Shown: in pieces, positions 42,488-52,874 of the stretch
How the letters are laid out: every line of letters begins with the position of its first letter
Position numbering within the stretch: the stretch's first letter is position 1
The notes under the pieces: model-generated
Database searches by the model: none
Told to the model about the DNA's origin: nothing
The model's input: the letters and a program-made list of their open reading frames with translations, nothing else
NCBI GenBank assembly: GCA_016200325.1
Contig: JACQEZ010000015.1
Coordinates: 30,497-94,496 of the forward strand
Origin: Candidatus Manganitrophaceae bacterium
Lineage (GTDB): Bacteria > Nitrospirota > Nitrospiria > SBBL01 > Manganitrophaceae
Length of the DNA: 64,000 nt
Reading direction: 5' to 3'
Program-made: the position numbers and the translations under genes

Positions 42488-45445
42488 TTACATCCCAACC
42501 AGCCCCATGCTCACCCCCTGCAGGGCGCGGTCGCGGGCGGCGTCCACATCAAACCCTTTGCCGTCATCTTTGATCGTCAGGTGGAGATTCCCCCCCTCCT
42601 GGCGCAATTCGATGGAGACCTGCTGCGCCTCGGCATGCCGTATCACATTGGTCAACGCTTCTTGCGCCACCCGAAAACAAGCCATCTCGAGGTCGGGATG
42701 CAGCCGGGTCAGCGGATCGGCGGAGAATTGCGGCGTGAGGTTTGCCCCCCGCGCCTGCTGATCCAGATGCCAGCGCAACGTCGCGACCAGGCCGAGCTCG
42801 TCAAGCTGAGGGGGATGCAGATCGAGGGAGAGGCTTCGCACCTGCGAGAGGGCCTGATCGACGATGCCGATGGTCTCTTCCAGCTGGGACGGACGCTCGT
42901 CCCGACGGCGCTGCACCGCCCGCAGCTGGATCTTAATCGCGGTGAGGGATTGCCCGATTTCATCATGCAGCTCCCGCGCGATCCGGCGGCGTTCGGTTTC
43001 TTGCGCTTCCAGCAGCTGACCCGAGAGGCCCCTCAGCCGCTTGGCATACCGGGCCACTGCGTCCTCCGCCTCCTTCCGGGCGGTGATGTCGATCATCGCC
43101 CCGATCATGCGCGCCGGCTTTCCGTTTTCAACGTGAACGACATAACCGCGGTCGAAAATAGTTGCATAGCTCCCATCGGCCCGCCGGAATCGGTACTCAT
43201 CCGACCAGAACTGCTCGCTGCTATCGATGTCGGCACGGATGTTCGAGAGGACCCGCTCTTTGTCTTCCGGGTGAATCCGATTGCTCCACGACTCGATCCC
43301 CGGCTCGATCTCCTCGGCCTTATAGCCGAACAAGCTTTTAAAACTGTCATTCCACCAAAGGGTGTTTGTGGCGAGGTCCCAATCCCAGATCGCATCGTTG
43401 GTGGCGCGGGCGATTAGGTGAAAGCGCTCATCACTCTTCCGGAGAGCCCCTTCCATCCGTTTTCGCTCGGTGATGTCATTCCCGAATGAAATGGTGGTGA
43501 CGACCCTCCCCTCCACACTCACCGTATTGTTCTGCCAGATAATATATCGCTCTTCACCCCACTTTGTGAGAATCGGGTTCTCAAAGGTCTTCGGCATCTC
43601 ACCGCCGATCAACCGGTTAAAATAGTCCCATACGTGAGGATATCGCGCTTTCGGCACCAGCGTCTCAAACCAGTTCTTTCCCTTCAACTCCGATCGGGAA
43701 TAGCCGGTTATTTTTTCCGCCGCCTCGTTGAAGATATTGATCTTTCCTTCGGTGTCGAGACTGAGAATCATCACGTTGGCCGTCTGAATCAAGTTCTCGG
43801 AAAACTCCTTCGCAGTTCGGAGCGCTTCCTCCGCTTTCTTCCGCTCGGTGATGTCCCGGTTTGCGCTGACATAGCCGGTGATTCGTCCCGCTTCATCCCG
43901 GAGAGCAATCGTATATCCCTGGATATAGATCCGCCGGCCGTCTCTATGTGATTGAACGACCTCCGTATGATAATATCCTTTCTCGGCGATGGTTTTCAGC
44001 GCTTCCGATCGCTCGGCGTCGGTGAACTCCGACTGCAGTGGCTCCGAAATGCGCCGCCCGAGGATCTCTTCCGCACTCCAGCCATAGATCTGCTCGGCGG
44101 CCAGATTCCACGCCGTGACGATAAAACGGTCGTCCGTTGCAATGATGGCATCCCCGACATGGGTCAGGAGGTTGGCCTGATAAACCAGCCGCGCCTCCGC
44201 CTGCTTCCGCTCGGTGATATCTTGAACCAGCACCAGGAAATAATCGACCGACTGATCCGGACGGCGGATGCATTTCACCGAAATGATGGCGTGAATGACC
44301 CAGCCATTCTTCCGGATAAAACGCTTGTCGATCGAATAGCCGTCGATCTCCCCCGTCAACACCCGGTTGAATTGGGCGAGATCCTTCTCCAGGTCGTCGG
44401 GATGGGTCAGCTCCGTCCAGCGCTTTTGCAGCAGCTCGCTCCGCTCATATCCCAAGATCATACAGAGCTGATGATTGACCTCGATGCATCCCTTGGCAGG
44501 CGATGTAATCGCCATACCGACCAGCCCGAATTCGAAATAGCTCCTGAACCGCTCTTCGCTCGTCCGAAGCGCCTCCTCCGCGCGCTTGCGCTCGGTAATG
44601 TCTTGGGTCACCCCCACAACCCGGATCGGTTTACCCATTCCGTCATAATAGGGAAGCCCTTCGGTCTCCAGCCATCGAATGTCGCCGTCCGGTCGGACAA
44701 TCCGGAACTCGAAATGATAGCGGGCTTCCGACTGGAAAATGCGGTCTCCCGCCTGCGCGACTCTTTCTCGGTCTTCTGGATGAACGATCCGAAGGAAAGA
44801 AGCATAGTCGCTGTCTGAGGCAGGGAAATCCACACCGTACACCGCCGCATGGTGTCCGGTTCGGACCACTCGGCCGGTCTGAACATTCCAGTCCCAGGTG
44901 TACATGCGGGAGGCGTCGATTGCCATCCGAAGCCGCTCTTCACTCTCCTTCAGGGCGGCGTCGGAGCGCTTTCGTCCCGTGATGTCCTCGGCGATCCCGG
45001 TCACCCGGTAAACCTGGCCCGACGGATCTCTGACGGGAAAGGCGCGATCCCGAATCCAACGGATCGACCCCTCCGGCCGGATGATTCGGTATTCCTCGTC
45101 GTAACAGCCGCAGACCTGATTCGATTTGGCCGATCGGAGGACCCTCTCTCGATCGTCGGGATGAATCGCATCGATCCAGGTGGTCGGCTCTTGGTAGACG
45201 CTCTGACAGCTGCGGCCCCAGATCCGCTCATACCCCGGGCTGACGTAGAGTATTTCGCTCTTATCGGGATTCGTCATCCAGAAGACCTCGGTGATGCCCT
45301 CGGCCATCTGGCGGAATCGCTCCTCGCTCTCGCGCAATTTTTCTTCGACCCGCTTCCGCTCGTTGATCTCTCTTCTGAGCGCTTCATTGGTGGCGGCCAA
45401 GGCTTCGGTCTGTTCAAAAACGCGTTGTTGGAGCTCGTTGTTCAT
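42488..45445 (-). CDS. Six-PAS sensor histidine kinase, interrupted by in-frame stop
   Basis: Soluble NarX/DegS-type kinase of 985 residues with six PAS domains (about 45, 170, 300, 420, 545, 670) linked by ITERK-type coiled joints. The HisKA_3 phosphoacceptor is in RRRIARELHDEIGQSLTAI (near 808) and the ATPase N-box in VAQEALTNVIRH, with DDGKGF. It stops at GLVGM, where the family continues RERA. No membrane helices. ATG 45445 follows ACGAGG; an upstream in-frame ATG at 45556 lacks a site and adds an unlikely leader. Truncation removes the last ATPase strand, so activity is doubtful unless the stop is read through or is a sequence error. Confidence 0.9.
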   Translation of the reverse strand: MNNELQQRVFEQTEALAATNEALRREINERKRVEEKLRESEERFRQMAEGITEVFWMTNPDKSEILYVSPGYERIWGRSCQSVYQEPTTWIDAIHPDDRERVLRSAKSNQVCGCYDEEYRIIRPEGSIRWIRDRAFPVRDPSGQVYRVTGIAEDITGRKRSDAALKESEERLRMAIDASRMYTWDWNVQTGRVVRTGHHAAVYGVDFPASDSDYASFLRIVHPEDRERVAQAGDRIFQSEARYHFEFRIVRPDGDIRWLETEGLPYYDGMGKPIRVVGVTQDITERKRAEEALRTSEERFRSYFEFGLVGMAITSPAKGCIEVNHQLCMILGYERSELLQKRWTELTHPDDLEKDLAQFNRVLTGEIDGYSIDKRFIRKNGWVIHAIISVKCIRRPDQSVDYFLVLVQDITERKQAEARLVYQANLLTHVGDAIIATDDRFIVTAWNLAAEQIYGWSAEEILGRRISEPLQSEFTDAERSEALKTIAEKGYYHTEVVQSHRDGRRIYIQGYTIALRDEAGRITGYVSANRDITERKKAEEALRTAKEFSENLIQTANVMILSLDTEGKINIFNEAAEKITGYSRSELKGKNWFETLVPKARYPHVWDYFNRLIGGEMPKTFENPILTKWGEERYIIWQNNTVSVEGRVVTTISFGNDITERKRMEGALRKSDERFHLIARATNDAIWDWDLATNTLWWNDSFKSLFGYKAEEIEPGIESWSNRIHPEDKERVLSNIRADIDSSEQFWSDEYRFRRADGSYATIFDRGYVVHVENGKPARMIGAMIDITARKEAEDAVARYAKRLRGLSGQLLEAQETERRRIARELHDEIGQSLTAIKIQLRAVQRRRDERPSQLEETIGIVDQALSQVRSLSLDLHPPQLDELGLVATLRWHLDQQARGANLTPQFSADPLTRLHPDLEMACFRVAQEALTNVIRHAEAQQVSIELRQEGGNLHLTIKDDGKGFDVDAARDRALQGVSMGLVGM

Positions 45446-45862
45446 TTTTCCTCGTCCCTTCGCATAGGAGGGCGCTCTAAAAACAAAAACCCAGGGATTT
45501 AGGAATCCCCGGGTCAGCTTATCCGAAGTGGAATCATTTTCAGCGTCCGACGACATCCTTGTCTTCGCGATAATTATTACAGCTTTAAAAAAGGTGTCAA
45601 TCCGAAGTTTTACGCAGTGCCGCCGCTGATCGATTCATTTTATCGTGTTTGCTTGACGACCCCGATTCTGTTTTTGGGCCCCCTCCCTTTCGACGCACGG
45701 GTCGGTCGCCTTCAGCACGGAGAGATACACCGGGTGTACCCAAAACGATATCATTCCGGTGAGAATCCCTCGGCAGGATCGTCCTTTCCTCCGGCACCGC
45801 CGTTGCAATATCACAATATCAATAGAGTGCTTCACCGTCAATCCATATTAAAGGAGGAGTCA
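45446..45862. other. Intergenic region between divergent genes
   Basis: About 420 bases between the kinase start and the metallopeptidase start, which should hold promoters for both. The stretch 45800-45835 contains a repeated AATATCA word and a TTGCAA, but no clear promoter pair. Longer open frames here lack ribosome sites and are not called. Confidence 0.5.
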
Positions 45863-48800
45863 ATGATAAAGAATCGGGTAATCTCAAAAAGCGGCCGGGG
45901 TGTCCAAGCGGCGATCTGTTTTCTCTCCGTTGCGATCCTGTTCGTCGGTTTCCTCTCTCGGACCCCGTCCGCCGATGCGGCGCCGGTGACGGGAGCCAAG
46001 AAGGTGATGGTCCTCCGGGTTCATTTTGCAGATTATACGGCGACCTCCCGGTTTTCATTGACACAGGTCGAAGGATTTTTCTCCAATTTGAACACCCTCT
46101 GGCAGAACACCTCCTACAGCACCATCACCATCAACGCGGTCGTCTCGGATCTCTTCCAGCTGCCCGATAACCGTTCTCTTTATATTGATGATTTTCCGAC
46201 CGGCGACCTCTCCAACGGCGGAAAGTTCTCGAAGGTCCTCAACGACGCGATTGCCAACGCCCCCGCGGGACTCGATTGGGCCGATGTCGATGCGGTCATG
46301 GTCGTCATGGCCGAAACGAACGCGAGCCAATTCCACCGCGGACAGGCGACCAAATGCAACCTTCCGATGGGGCCGGGGGGGACGACGAAATTCGTCGGCT
46401 GCGCCATCTTCAGCGAAAACCCGACCGAGAACAATGCGCAGGTCTGGGGACGCTGGGCGCACGAGATGGGGCACACCTTTCAACAATCGGGTCCGGCCCA
46501 TCCGAGCAACTACAACAATGAATTTGAGCTGATGGACAGCAACTATCCCGGACAGACCGGGGTCTTTGAAAAACAAGATCACACCGCCTTTCCCGGCTGG
46601 ATGCCCGGAACGAAATATCAGCTGCTGACCCCGCCGAGCGGGGGGGGCTTCGCCGAGATCTGGGCGATGGAATATCCGCCGGCCGGCCTGCCGAACATCC
46701 AAGCGGTGAAAGTAGAGATCACCGCGAATTTTTACTACCTGATCAGCGTTCGTCGGCGGATTCTCGGCGACGACTTAAACGGCGATTTCACCCCCGCCGG
46801 CATTCCGGCGCAGGGGGTCTTGATTGAACGGGTATCGGAAGGATCGGACCCGTGGGTCACGGTGATCGGACCCGGCGGCTCGGGCGGAACCTGCGCCGCG
46901 CCCGGCTGTAACCGTAACGCCCTCTGGCAGGAATGTCAGACCTATGACGGCGGGGCGGACGGTGTCTTCATCAGCATCGCCAAGAAGCTCGACGACGACC
47001 ATTTCTACGTCCGGGTCGCCTACGAAAAACAGACGTTCCAGCCCGATGTGATGTTGAACCCCTGGACCTCCCCGCCCGGCAACACCTGGGAGACGACCGA
47101 TATCTGGGTCGACAGCCCGGTGAACGGATATGGAACCTACCGATATGGAATGTGGTCGGATGGAAGCGGCGGGACGGTGCCGGTCGGAAATGGCGATGAC
47201 CCGGTCATCGGCCAGGTCAACCGCCTCTATGCCCGCGTCCGGAATATCGGCTTTTCGCCGGCGACCGATGTCGTGGTCAAATGGGAGATCACCGACCCTC
47301 CCGGCGTCGGAATCGCCGGGGCGAACGGCTGGGCGCCGATCGGATCGGTCGACAAGACGACTTTTCCGGGGCTGGCCAACATCCCGGCGGGTGGCTTCGT
47401 CGATGTCTATGTCGAGTGGACGCCGAACTACACGGTCTCCGCCGCCGACATGGCAGCCGGCATCTTTGCCTTTCATACCTGCGTTCGGGTGAAGCTCAAT
47501 CCGGTCGCCGGCGAGACCGTCTTGGGAAATCAAGACGGCGATCGAGAGCAGGAAAACATTGCCTATTTCCAGGCGGTGTCGCCCGGCGCCCCGGGAGGCA
47601 GCACCTATAAGAATGTCATCCGTCTTAGGAATGACGATCTCGTGAATAAGAAAATGTTTTATCTCTCTTATTCCTCTACCCTCCCCTCCGATTGGGCGGT
47701 CGACCTCAACGGCGGACAACAGGGGGTCGAGCTCTTGCCGAACGAAATGCGCGAGCTTCCGATCGCCATCGCCCCGGGCAGCAACCAACCGATCGGGAGC
47801 GTCTATGCCGTCGATGTCTCGGCATCGAGCATGCGGCTGCTGCAGAACAATCTCAACCCCAAAGACCAGCACCCCGAATTCAAACCGCTCGGCGGCGTCC
47901 GGGTGGAGTCGCGGGTCCTCGCTCCCGATAAGGCCCGCTGTCGGGCGTTGCGTGATCCCGACGGAAACATTCGGGTCAGCGGCGACTTTTTCGCCACCCC
48001 GAACTTCGGAACGGTATTAGAAAAATATTACCATCCGAGAGAGCCCTGGAAGGTCTTGATCGAAGGGGTGGCCGACGGCCGCTTTCTCGATCCGACCAAA
48101 CAGGTCGTCTCGGTCGCCAGCGATGGAACGTTCCAAGCGGTTCTGAAACCAGGCAGCGTGCAGGCGCAGCAGATCGTCTGCATGTTCGCCGGGACGACGG
48201 AGCTGGCCAGCTCCGCCAGCGGCTACATCGTTCCGACCAAGCTGGTCGCCGGCATCGATTTGATCGAAACGGCGGTGAACAATCCGCCGGCGGCGGCCGT
48301 CTTGGGTGTCGGCTTTACCGTCACCGACACCGTCTTCAACCAGGGGGCGTCCGGATCGGGCATTTCGACCACCCGCTACTATCTCTCCTCCGATACGGTC
48401 AAAAGCACGAACGACCGGCTTCTCGCCGGCAGCCGGGCCGTTCCGGCGTTGGCGTCGGGAGGCTCCTCCAGCGGAACCGTGACCGTCACCGCCCCGGCTG
48501 GAACACCGGCGGGGCCCTACTTCCTCCTTGCCTGCGCCGACGACACCAAGGGCATTGCGGAGAGCAATGAAGGAAACAATTGTCGCTCTTCTAAAACGAT
48601 CGTCAATGTCGCCGCCCCGGACCTCGTCGAGAGCGCGGTCGGCGCCCCGCCGGCCACCGCCAAGCAGGGGAGCGTCTTCTCGGTCAAGGAGACGGTGCAG
48701 AACGTGGGGAACGCCGTCGCCGGCCTCTCGACCACCCGTTATTATCTCTCGCTCGACACCCTCTCGAACCGAGGGGATCTTCTTCTGGCCGGCGGCCGAG

Positions 48801-48979
48801 CGGTCCCTTCCCTAAAGCCGGGGGCCGTTTCCACCGGTGCCGCTTCAGTGACGGTCCCGACCACCACCCCTTCGGGAAGTTACTTCCTTCTCGCCTGCGC
48901 CGATGATCGGGGAGCGGTTCCAGAGAGCAATGAGATGAATAATTGTAAAGCGTCGTCGACCCAGATTCAGATTCCCTGA
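45863..48979 (+). CDS. Secreted HExxH metallopeptidase with two CARDB domains
   Basis: Seen: 1038 residues; signal peptide (1-40, basic start then AICFLSVAILFVGFL); a catalytic region with zinc-binding WAHEMGHTFQQ (His200, Glu201, His204) as in M6-type peptidases; a beta-rich middle (about 390-640); and two CARDB repeats (about 799-915 and 921-1037) sharing STTRYYLSSDT and GPYFLLACADD motifs. CARDB repeats bind surfaces or other proteins. Strong AAGGAGGAG before the ATG; the 82 in-frame codons upstream are not used. Extracellular activity inferred. No anchor is seen. Confidence 0.87.
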   Translation: MIKNRVISKSGRGVQAAICFLSVAILFVGFLSRTPSADAAPVTGAKKVMVLRVHFADYTATSRFSLTQVEGFFSNLNTLWQNTSYSTITINAVVSDLFQLPDNRSLYIDDFPTGDLSNGGKFSKVLNDAIANAPAGLDWADVDAVMVVMAETNASQFHRGQATKCNLPMGPGGTTKFVGCAIFSENPTENNAQVWGRWAHEMGHTFQQSGPAHPSNYNNEFELMDSNYPGQTGVFEKQDHTAFPGWMPGTKYQLLTPPSGGGFAEIWAMEYPPAGLPNIQAVKVEITANFYYLISVRRRILGDDLNGDFTPAGIPAQGVLIERVSEGSDPWVTVIGPGGSGGTCAAPGCNRNALWQECQTYDGGADGVFISIAKKLDDDHFYVRVAYEKQTFQPDVMLNPWTSPPGNTWETTDIWVDSPVNGYGTYRYGMWSDGSGGTVPVGNGDDPVIGQVNRLYARVRNIGFSPATDVVVKWEITDPPGVGIAGANGWAPIGSVDKTTFPGLANIPAGGFVDVYVEWTPNYTVSAADMAAGIFAFHTCVRVKLNPVAGETVLGNQDGDREQENIAYFQAVSPGAPGGSTYKNVIRLRNDDLVNKKMFYLSYSSTLPSDWAVDLNGGQQGVELLPNEMRELPIAIAPGSNQPIGSVYAVDVSASSMRLLQNNLNPKDQHPEFKPLGGVRVESRVLAPDKARCRALRDPDGNIRVSGDFFATPNFGTVLEKYYHPREPWKVLIEGVADGRFLDPTKQVVSVASDGTFQAVLKPGSVQAQQIVCMFAGTTELASSASGYIVPTKLVAGIDLIETAVNNPPAAAVLGVGFTVTDTVFNQGASGSGISTTRYYLSSDTVKSTNDRLLAGSRAVPALASGGSSSGTVTVTAPAGTPAGPYFLLACADDTKGIAESNEGNNCRSSKTIVNVAAPDLVESAVGAPPATAKQGSVFSVKETVQNVGNAVAGLSTTRYYLSLDTLSNRGDLLLAGGRAVPSLKPGAVSTGAASVTVPTTTPSGSYFLLACADDRGAVPESNEMNNCKASSTQIQIP

Positions 48980-49314
48980 ATGTCCTCTCCCTCTCCCCGA
49001 ACGGGGAGAGGGAGAGACCGTCCGGATCATCCATCATCGTTATCCTCATTCTCTCCCATCGCCTGAGCCACACATTCGTCTCATCCCTCCGGGACTGTCC
49101 CTTAATGGAATAGGGCCAGAGCTCCGGTTGTTCCGTCGTCGCGCTGATGCAATTGACCGGATAAAGGTCTCTTTTCAATAAATTCGAGTCGGCCATCCCT
49201 CCCGAAAATAAATATATTTGGTATACTCAACAGCATCAAAAACTTCTTTTTCGGATTCTTCTTTAAAACCCAACCAATCGAATGTTCAAAAATCAATTTC
49301 AAACGAGGTAAAAA
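48980..49314. other. Intergenic region with a 14-bp perfect hairpin
   Basis: About 335 bases. At 48985-49016 CTCTCCCTCTCCCC and GGGGAGAGGGAGAG flank a four-base loop GAAC, directly after the peptidase stop. It lacks a U-run, so it may be a weak terminator, an mRNA 3' protector or a dispersed repeat. Nothing else is seen apart from AT-rich sequence leading to the next gene. Confidence 0.7.
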
Positions 49315-51165
49315 TTGAGAAGAGTAAAAACGGTATGGTCGTTCGTTGGAGTGCTCCTAAGTCTTAGCCTAATCTCCTGCGGAGGAGATGGATCGACCGG
49401 TGCTCAAGGTCCGGTCGGACCCGACGGGCCGACCGGCGCCACCGGTCCGGCCGGACCGACGGGACCCCAGGGACCGGCCGGCAATGATGGTGCGGCAGGA
49501 GCTACGGGAGCCGACGGGGCGACCGGCGCTATCGGGCCACAAGGCGCCACAGGGGCAACGGGAGCGACTGGCGCAACCGGTGCAACGGGCGCCACAGGAC
49601 CTCAGGGAGCGACCGGTGCCACCGGGTCGACCGGACCCGCGGGACCCCAAGGGACCACCGGACCGGCCGGACCAACCGGCGCCACGGGAGCAACGGGCGC
49701 CACCGGGGCGACAGGCCCGGCGGGACCCCAAGGCCCAGCCGGCGCTCAGGGCGCGCCGGGAAACGACGGCGCAACGGGGCCCGCAGGACCGACCGGATCC
49801 ACCGGTGCGACCGGCCCTGCCGGACCGGCCGGTCCGGCAGGATCCACCGGCGCCACAGGAGCCACCGGCCCGGCCGGGCCGACCGGCTCAACGGGAGCCA
49901 CCGGTGCGACAGGACCTCAAGGGCCTGCCGGTCCGGGTGTCACCTGGGTCGATGTAACCGGCGCAACACAACAGGCCGTGGCCAATATCGGTTATCTGGC
50001 CGACAGTGCCTCGCAGGTGGTCGTCACCCTTCCGACCTCGGCCTCCCTCACGGTTGGAAATATCGTCGAGGTCTCCGGCGTCGGGACCGGTGGATGGAAG
50101 CTCGCTCAAAATGCGGGGCAGTCGGTCATCATCAAAGATCTTTTCGGCACCTTCGGCCAACCCTGGACGGCGCGTGATTCGATTAGACAATGGCAAGCGG
50201 TCGCTTCATCAAGTGACGGGACCAAACTCGTCGCGGTAGAAAATGGCGGGCAGATCTATACCTCCGGCGACTCCGGAGCCACTTGGACACCGCAAGATGT
50301 CAATCGAGCCTGGCAGGCGGTCGCTTCCTCGGCCGATGGCACCCAGCTCGTCGCCGTCGAGTCGGGCGGGCAGGTCTACACCTCGACCGATTCGGGGGCG
50401 AACTGGACGCCGCAAGATGCCAATCGAAACTGGCAGGCGGTCGCCTCCTCCAGCGACGGAGTCAACCTCGTCGCGGTGACGACTCTGAGCGGACCGCTGA
50501 ACCCCGTCATCAATGGTCGAATCTACACCTCCACCGATTCGGGAGCGACTTGGATACGACAGGTCGACGCGGCGGTCAATGTGAATAAAACGTGGGTGTC
50601 GGTCGCTTCATCAACCGATGGAACCAAGTTGGTTGCGCTCGAGGGGAACGGGCAGATTTACACCTCCACCGATTCCGGGGTGAGCTGGACCGCCCGAGAT
50701 TCGGCCCGAAACTGGATCTCGGTCGCCTCCTCCGCCGATGGGACCAAGCTCGTCGCAGCGGAGTCGAGTGGGAAAATCTATACCTCCACCGATTCGGGGG
50801 TCACCTGGACCCCACGCAATTCAAACCGAAACTGGCAATCGGTCGCCTCCTCGGCCGATGGGGTCAAGCTGATCGCCGGGGTGTTCGGCGGACAGATTTA
50901 TAACTCCACCGACTCCGGCGTGACCTGGTCCCCCCGGGATACGACCGACCGAAACTGGATCTCGGTCACCTCCTCCGCCGACGGGGTGAAGCTCGTCGGG
51001 GTGGAATCGAGCGGGCAGATTTACACCTCCTCGCAAAACACATTGACCACCACCGGGACATCGGGATATATCAGCGGCGGTCAGTATGATGCGATCTCGG
51101 TGCAATTTATCGGCGGCAATACCTTCCTCGTCTTGAATCATGAGGGAGAACTGACGGTGAATTAA
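49315..51165 (+). CDS. Lipoprotein with collagen-like stalk and seven-repeat propeller
   Basis: Seen: 616 residues; start TTG 49315 after GAGGT; lipobox ISC at residue 22; a Gly-X-Y collagen-like region of about 60 triplets (26-209, dominated by [12 protein letters not shown]); a linker with [13 protein letters not shown]; then seven repeats of about 40 residues (289-572) each carrying VASSxDGxxLVA, [11 protein letters not shown]. The repeats form BNR/Asp-box type beta strands, and seven fit a seven-bladed propeller. Location inferred: outer-membrane anchored with a rod projecting the propeller. Downstream bidirectional terminator. Gly-Ala-Thr-Gly rich DNA is repetitive but the frame is intact. 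Confidence 0.88.
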   Translation: MRRVKTVWSFVGVLLSLSLISCGGDGSTGAQGPVGPDGPTGATGPAGPTGPQGPAGNDGAAGATGADGATGAIGPQGATGATGATGATGATGATGPQGATGATGSTGPAGPQGTTGPAGPTGATGATGATGATGPAGPQGPAGAQGAPGNDGATGPAGPTGSTGATGPAGPAGPAGSTGATGATGPAGPTGSTGATGATGPQGPAGPGVTWVDVTGATQQAVANIGYLADSASQVVVTLPTSASLTVGNIVEVSGVGTGGWKLAQNAGQSVIIKDLFGTFGQPWTARDSIRQWQAVASSSDGTKLVAVENGGQIYTSGDSGATWTPQDVNRAWQAVASSADGTQLVAVESGGQVYTSTDSGANWTPQDANRNWQAVASSSDGVNLVAVTTLSGPLNPVINGRIYTSTDSGATWIRQVDAAVNVNKTWVSVASSTDGTKLVALEGNGQIYTSTDSGVSWTARDSARNWISVASSADGTKLVAAESSGKIYTSTDSGVTWTPRNSNRNWQSVASSADGVKLIAGVFGGQIYNSTDSGVTWSPRDTTDRNWISVTSSADGVKLVGVESSGQIYTSSQNTLTTTGTSGYISGGQYDAISVQFIGGNTFLVLNHEGELTVN

Positions 51166-51190
51166 TTGGAATAGAGAAAACACGCAGAAC

Positions 51191-51238
51191 AAAAAAGACC
51201 CGTTGCCCCTCTGGGACCAGAGGCAACGGGTCTTTTTT
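51191..51238. terminator. Bidirectional rho-independent terminator
   Basis: AAAAAAGACCCGTTGCC and GGCAACGGGTCTTTTTT pair over more than 15 bases with a short interruption and a CTGG-GA-CCAG top. A run of Ts follows on each strand, so it can end both the plus-strand propeller gene and the convergent DUF4382 gene. Confidence 0.9.
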
Positions 51239-51260
51239 GTGAGTGAGAGATCGCGCCTGC

Positions 51261-52874
51261 TTACGGCAGAACGATCATCTCCATATCAACCCCGGTCGCA
51301 TTGCCGCTGCGCAGATCGACCGCCGCCGGAAGGGCGACTGCTTTCGTGATCGGAACGGTGGAAGACCATCCGGCCGCCTCCACGCCGTAAAAGGCCGCCG
51401 GCCGGCCGCCTGGAACGTTCGCCAGGGTATAGCTTCCCCCGGTCAGCATCTGTGCATCGAGATTCAGCGCATCGATGATCATCCCGCCATGCACTGCAAA
51501 GAGGACCCCTCTGTTCATTTTATTCTGATCTGCCGAATGAACCGTGATCGTCCCGGCGATCGAGTGGCCCGTCCACGGCGTGGTGACGGTGAGCGCGCCA
51601 AAGGCGACGGTCGGCGCGGCCGCGTTCACACTCTGTGGGTCGCTCCGATCGTAGAGAAGCGCATCCGCAACGGCCTGGTATCCCCCCACCCCCTCTTGCG
51701 GCGGGGTGTCGGTCAGCTGAATCGCACTGCTGCTGTAGGTTCCGACTCGAATCGGACTGTTCGACAGCTTAAAAGTGGAAGTCTGTCCATGGAGGGTGAC
51801 GAATTCCCCCGTCAACGGATTAAAATGCCGGAACCGGACTTCATACGGAACCTCCCCGGCCCCCGGAAGGGTCTGATAGAAGTTCACCCAGGCGCCGGTG
51901 GGCGAGGTAATCGATGCAGTCACCGTATAATCGGCTCCGGCTGCCATTGTAATCGGCGGAACGACGGTCGGATTCGTTGTCGGCGTGGTCCCTTTCGTGA
52001 CCGGAACATTCTTGATGATGACCGTTTCATAGTTGATCCCGCGCATCAGCAGGTCATAGGGCCCGGAAGGGAGCGGGTAGATCACGAACTGGCCGGTGGC
52101 GTCGGAGAGGGTCGAATAACGCCGCACCACGTGGCGCTTTCCATCGGCGCTGAGCTGCTCCGCCTTGAAAACAAACCGTGCATTCCCATTCTGGCCGGCC
52201 GCCGCGGCGTCGATCCGGCCGACGATCGCGCCGACGTCATCGAGATCGAAATAGGTCAGTCTTGGTTTCAGAACATACTCGACACCGTTTCGGAAATCGA
52301 TAATGTCTTCTCCCGCGTCAAAGTCGACGGCGAGGTGGAGGGCGCCGCCGGCGGTCACCTGCAAAGCGCCGGCGAGCTTGATCCCATGTTGGGCGTCGGG
52401 AATCCGAAGCGGAAAGGTATTCGAGCCGATGACGACCTCGTTAAAGTAGCTGTGGGCGGCCGGCGGAGAGGAGGCAAAGGTGGGGACCAAGAGAAGCCGG
52501 ATCTGTTGATAGTTTCCAACCGGCAGGGTCAGATTGCTCCAGATCGATTGCGGGGCGCTGCCATTTCCCAACGCGATGAGGTCGACCGTGACCGGCGCAG
52601 CCAGGGGAAACTTGAGCCATCCCGGCTCATCCGGACCCGAAGCGTCGCTCGTATGAAACCGGACCTCCTTCACCGTGATCCAGACATGGTCATAATCGCC
52701 CGGCCCATCGGTGAAAGAGACCGACATCAAGCCGGTCGGATTGGCCGAGGTCGGAGGGGCGCTGGCGCTGCTGCCGTTTCCTCCAGCCCCGCAGGAGATA
52801 AAAATCATTTGGACAAATAAAAACGAACAAAACAGTATTTTCTTGATCCCTCTGGTGGCGATATCCCGCATCAT
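51261..52874 (-). CDS. DUF4382 lipoprotein
   Basis: Seen: 537 residues; signal peptide with lipobox ISC near residue 28; a Gly/Ser/Ala-rich spacer; a DUF4382 domain (about 48-240) with VSFTDGPGDYDHVWITVKEV and YVLKPRLTYF; then two or more beta-sandwich domains of carboxypeptidase-regulatory or Fn3 character with VIYPLPSGPYDLLMRG. DUF4382 proteins are envelope proteins of unknown role. AAGGAGG precedes the ATG pair; the first, at 52874, is taken. Faces the propeller lipoprotein across a shared terminator. Confidence 0.82.
   Translation of the reverse strand: MMRDIATRGIKKILFCSFLFVQMIFISCGAGGNGSSASAPPTSANPTGLMSVSFTDGPGDYDHVWITVKEVRFHTSDASGPDEPGWLKFPLAAPVTVDLIALGNGSAPQSIWSNLTLPVGNYQQIRLLLVPTFASSPPAAHSYFNEVVIGSNTFPLRIPDAQHGIKLAGALQVTAGGALHLAVDFDAGEDIIDFRNGVEYVLKPRLTYFDLDDVGAIVGRIDAAAAGQNGNARFVFKAEQLSADGKRHVVRRYSTLSDATGQFVIYPLPSGPYDLLMRGINYETVIIKNVPVTKGTTPTTNPTVVPPITMAAGADYTVTASITSPTGAWVNFYQTLPGAGEVPYEVRFRHFNPLTGEFVTLHGQTSTFKLSNSPIRVGTYSSSAIQLTDTPPQEGVGGYQAVADALLYDRSDPQSVNAAAPTVAFGALTVTTPWTGHSIAGTITVHSADQNKMNRGVLFAVHGGMIIDALNLDAQMLTGGSYTLANVPGGRPAAFYGVEAAGWSSTVPITKAVALPAAVDLRSGNATGVDMEMIVLP

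Noticed and set aside
45617..45862. Extended start of the metallopeptidase
   Set aside because: The extra 82 codons lack a ribosome site and would bury the signal peptide; AAGGAGGAG lies right before ATG 45863.
49390..49945. CRISPR-like or satellite repeat appearance
   Set aside because: The repetition is the Gly-X-Y coding of a collagen-like region in an intact frame; units are 9 bases, without spacers.
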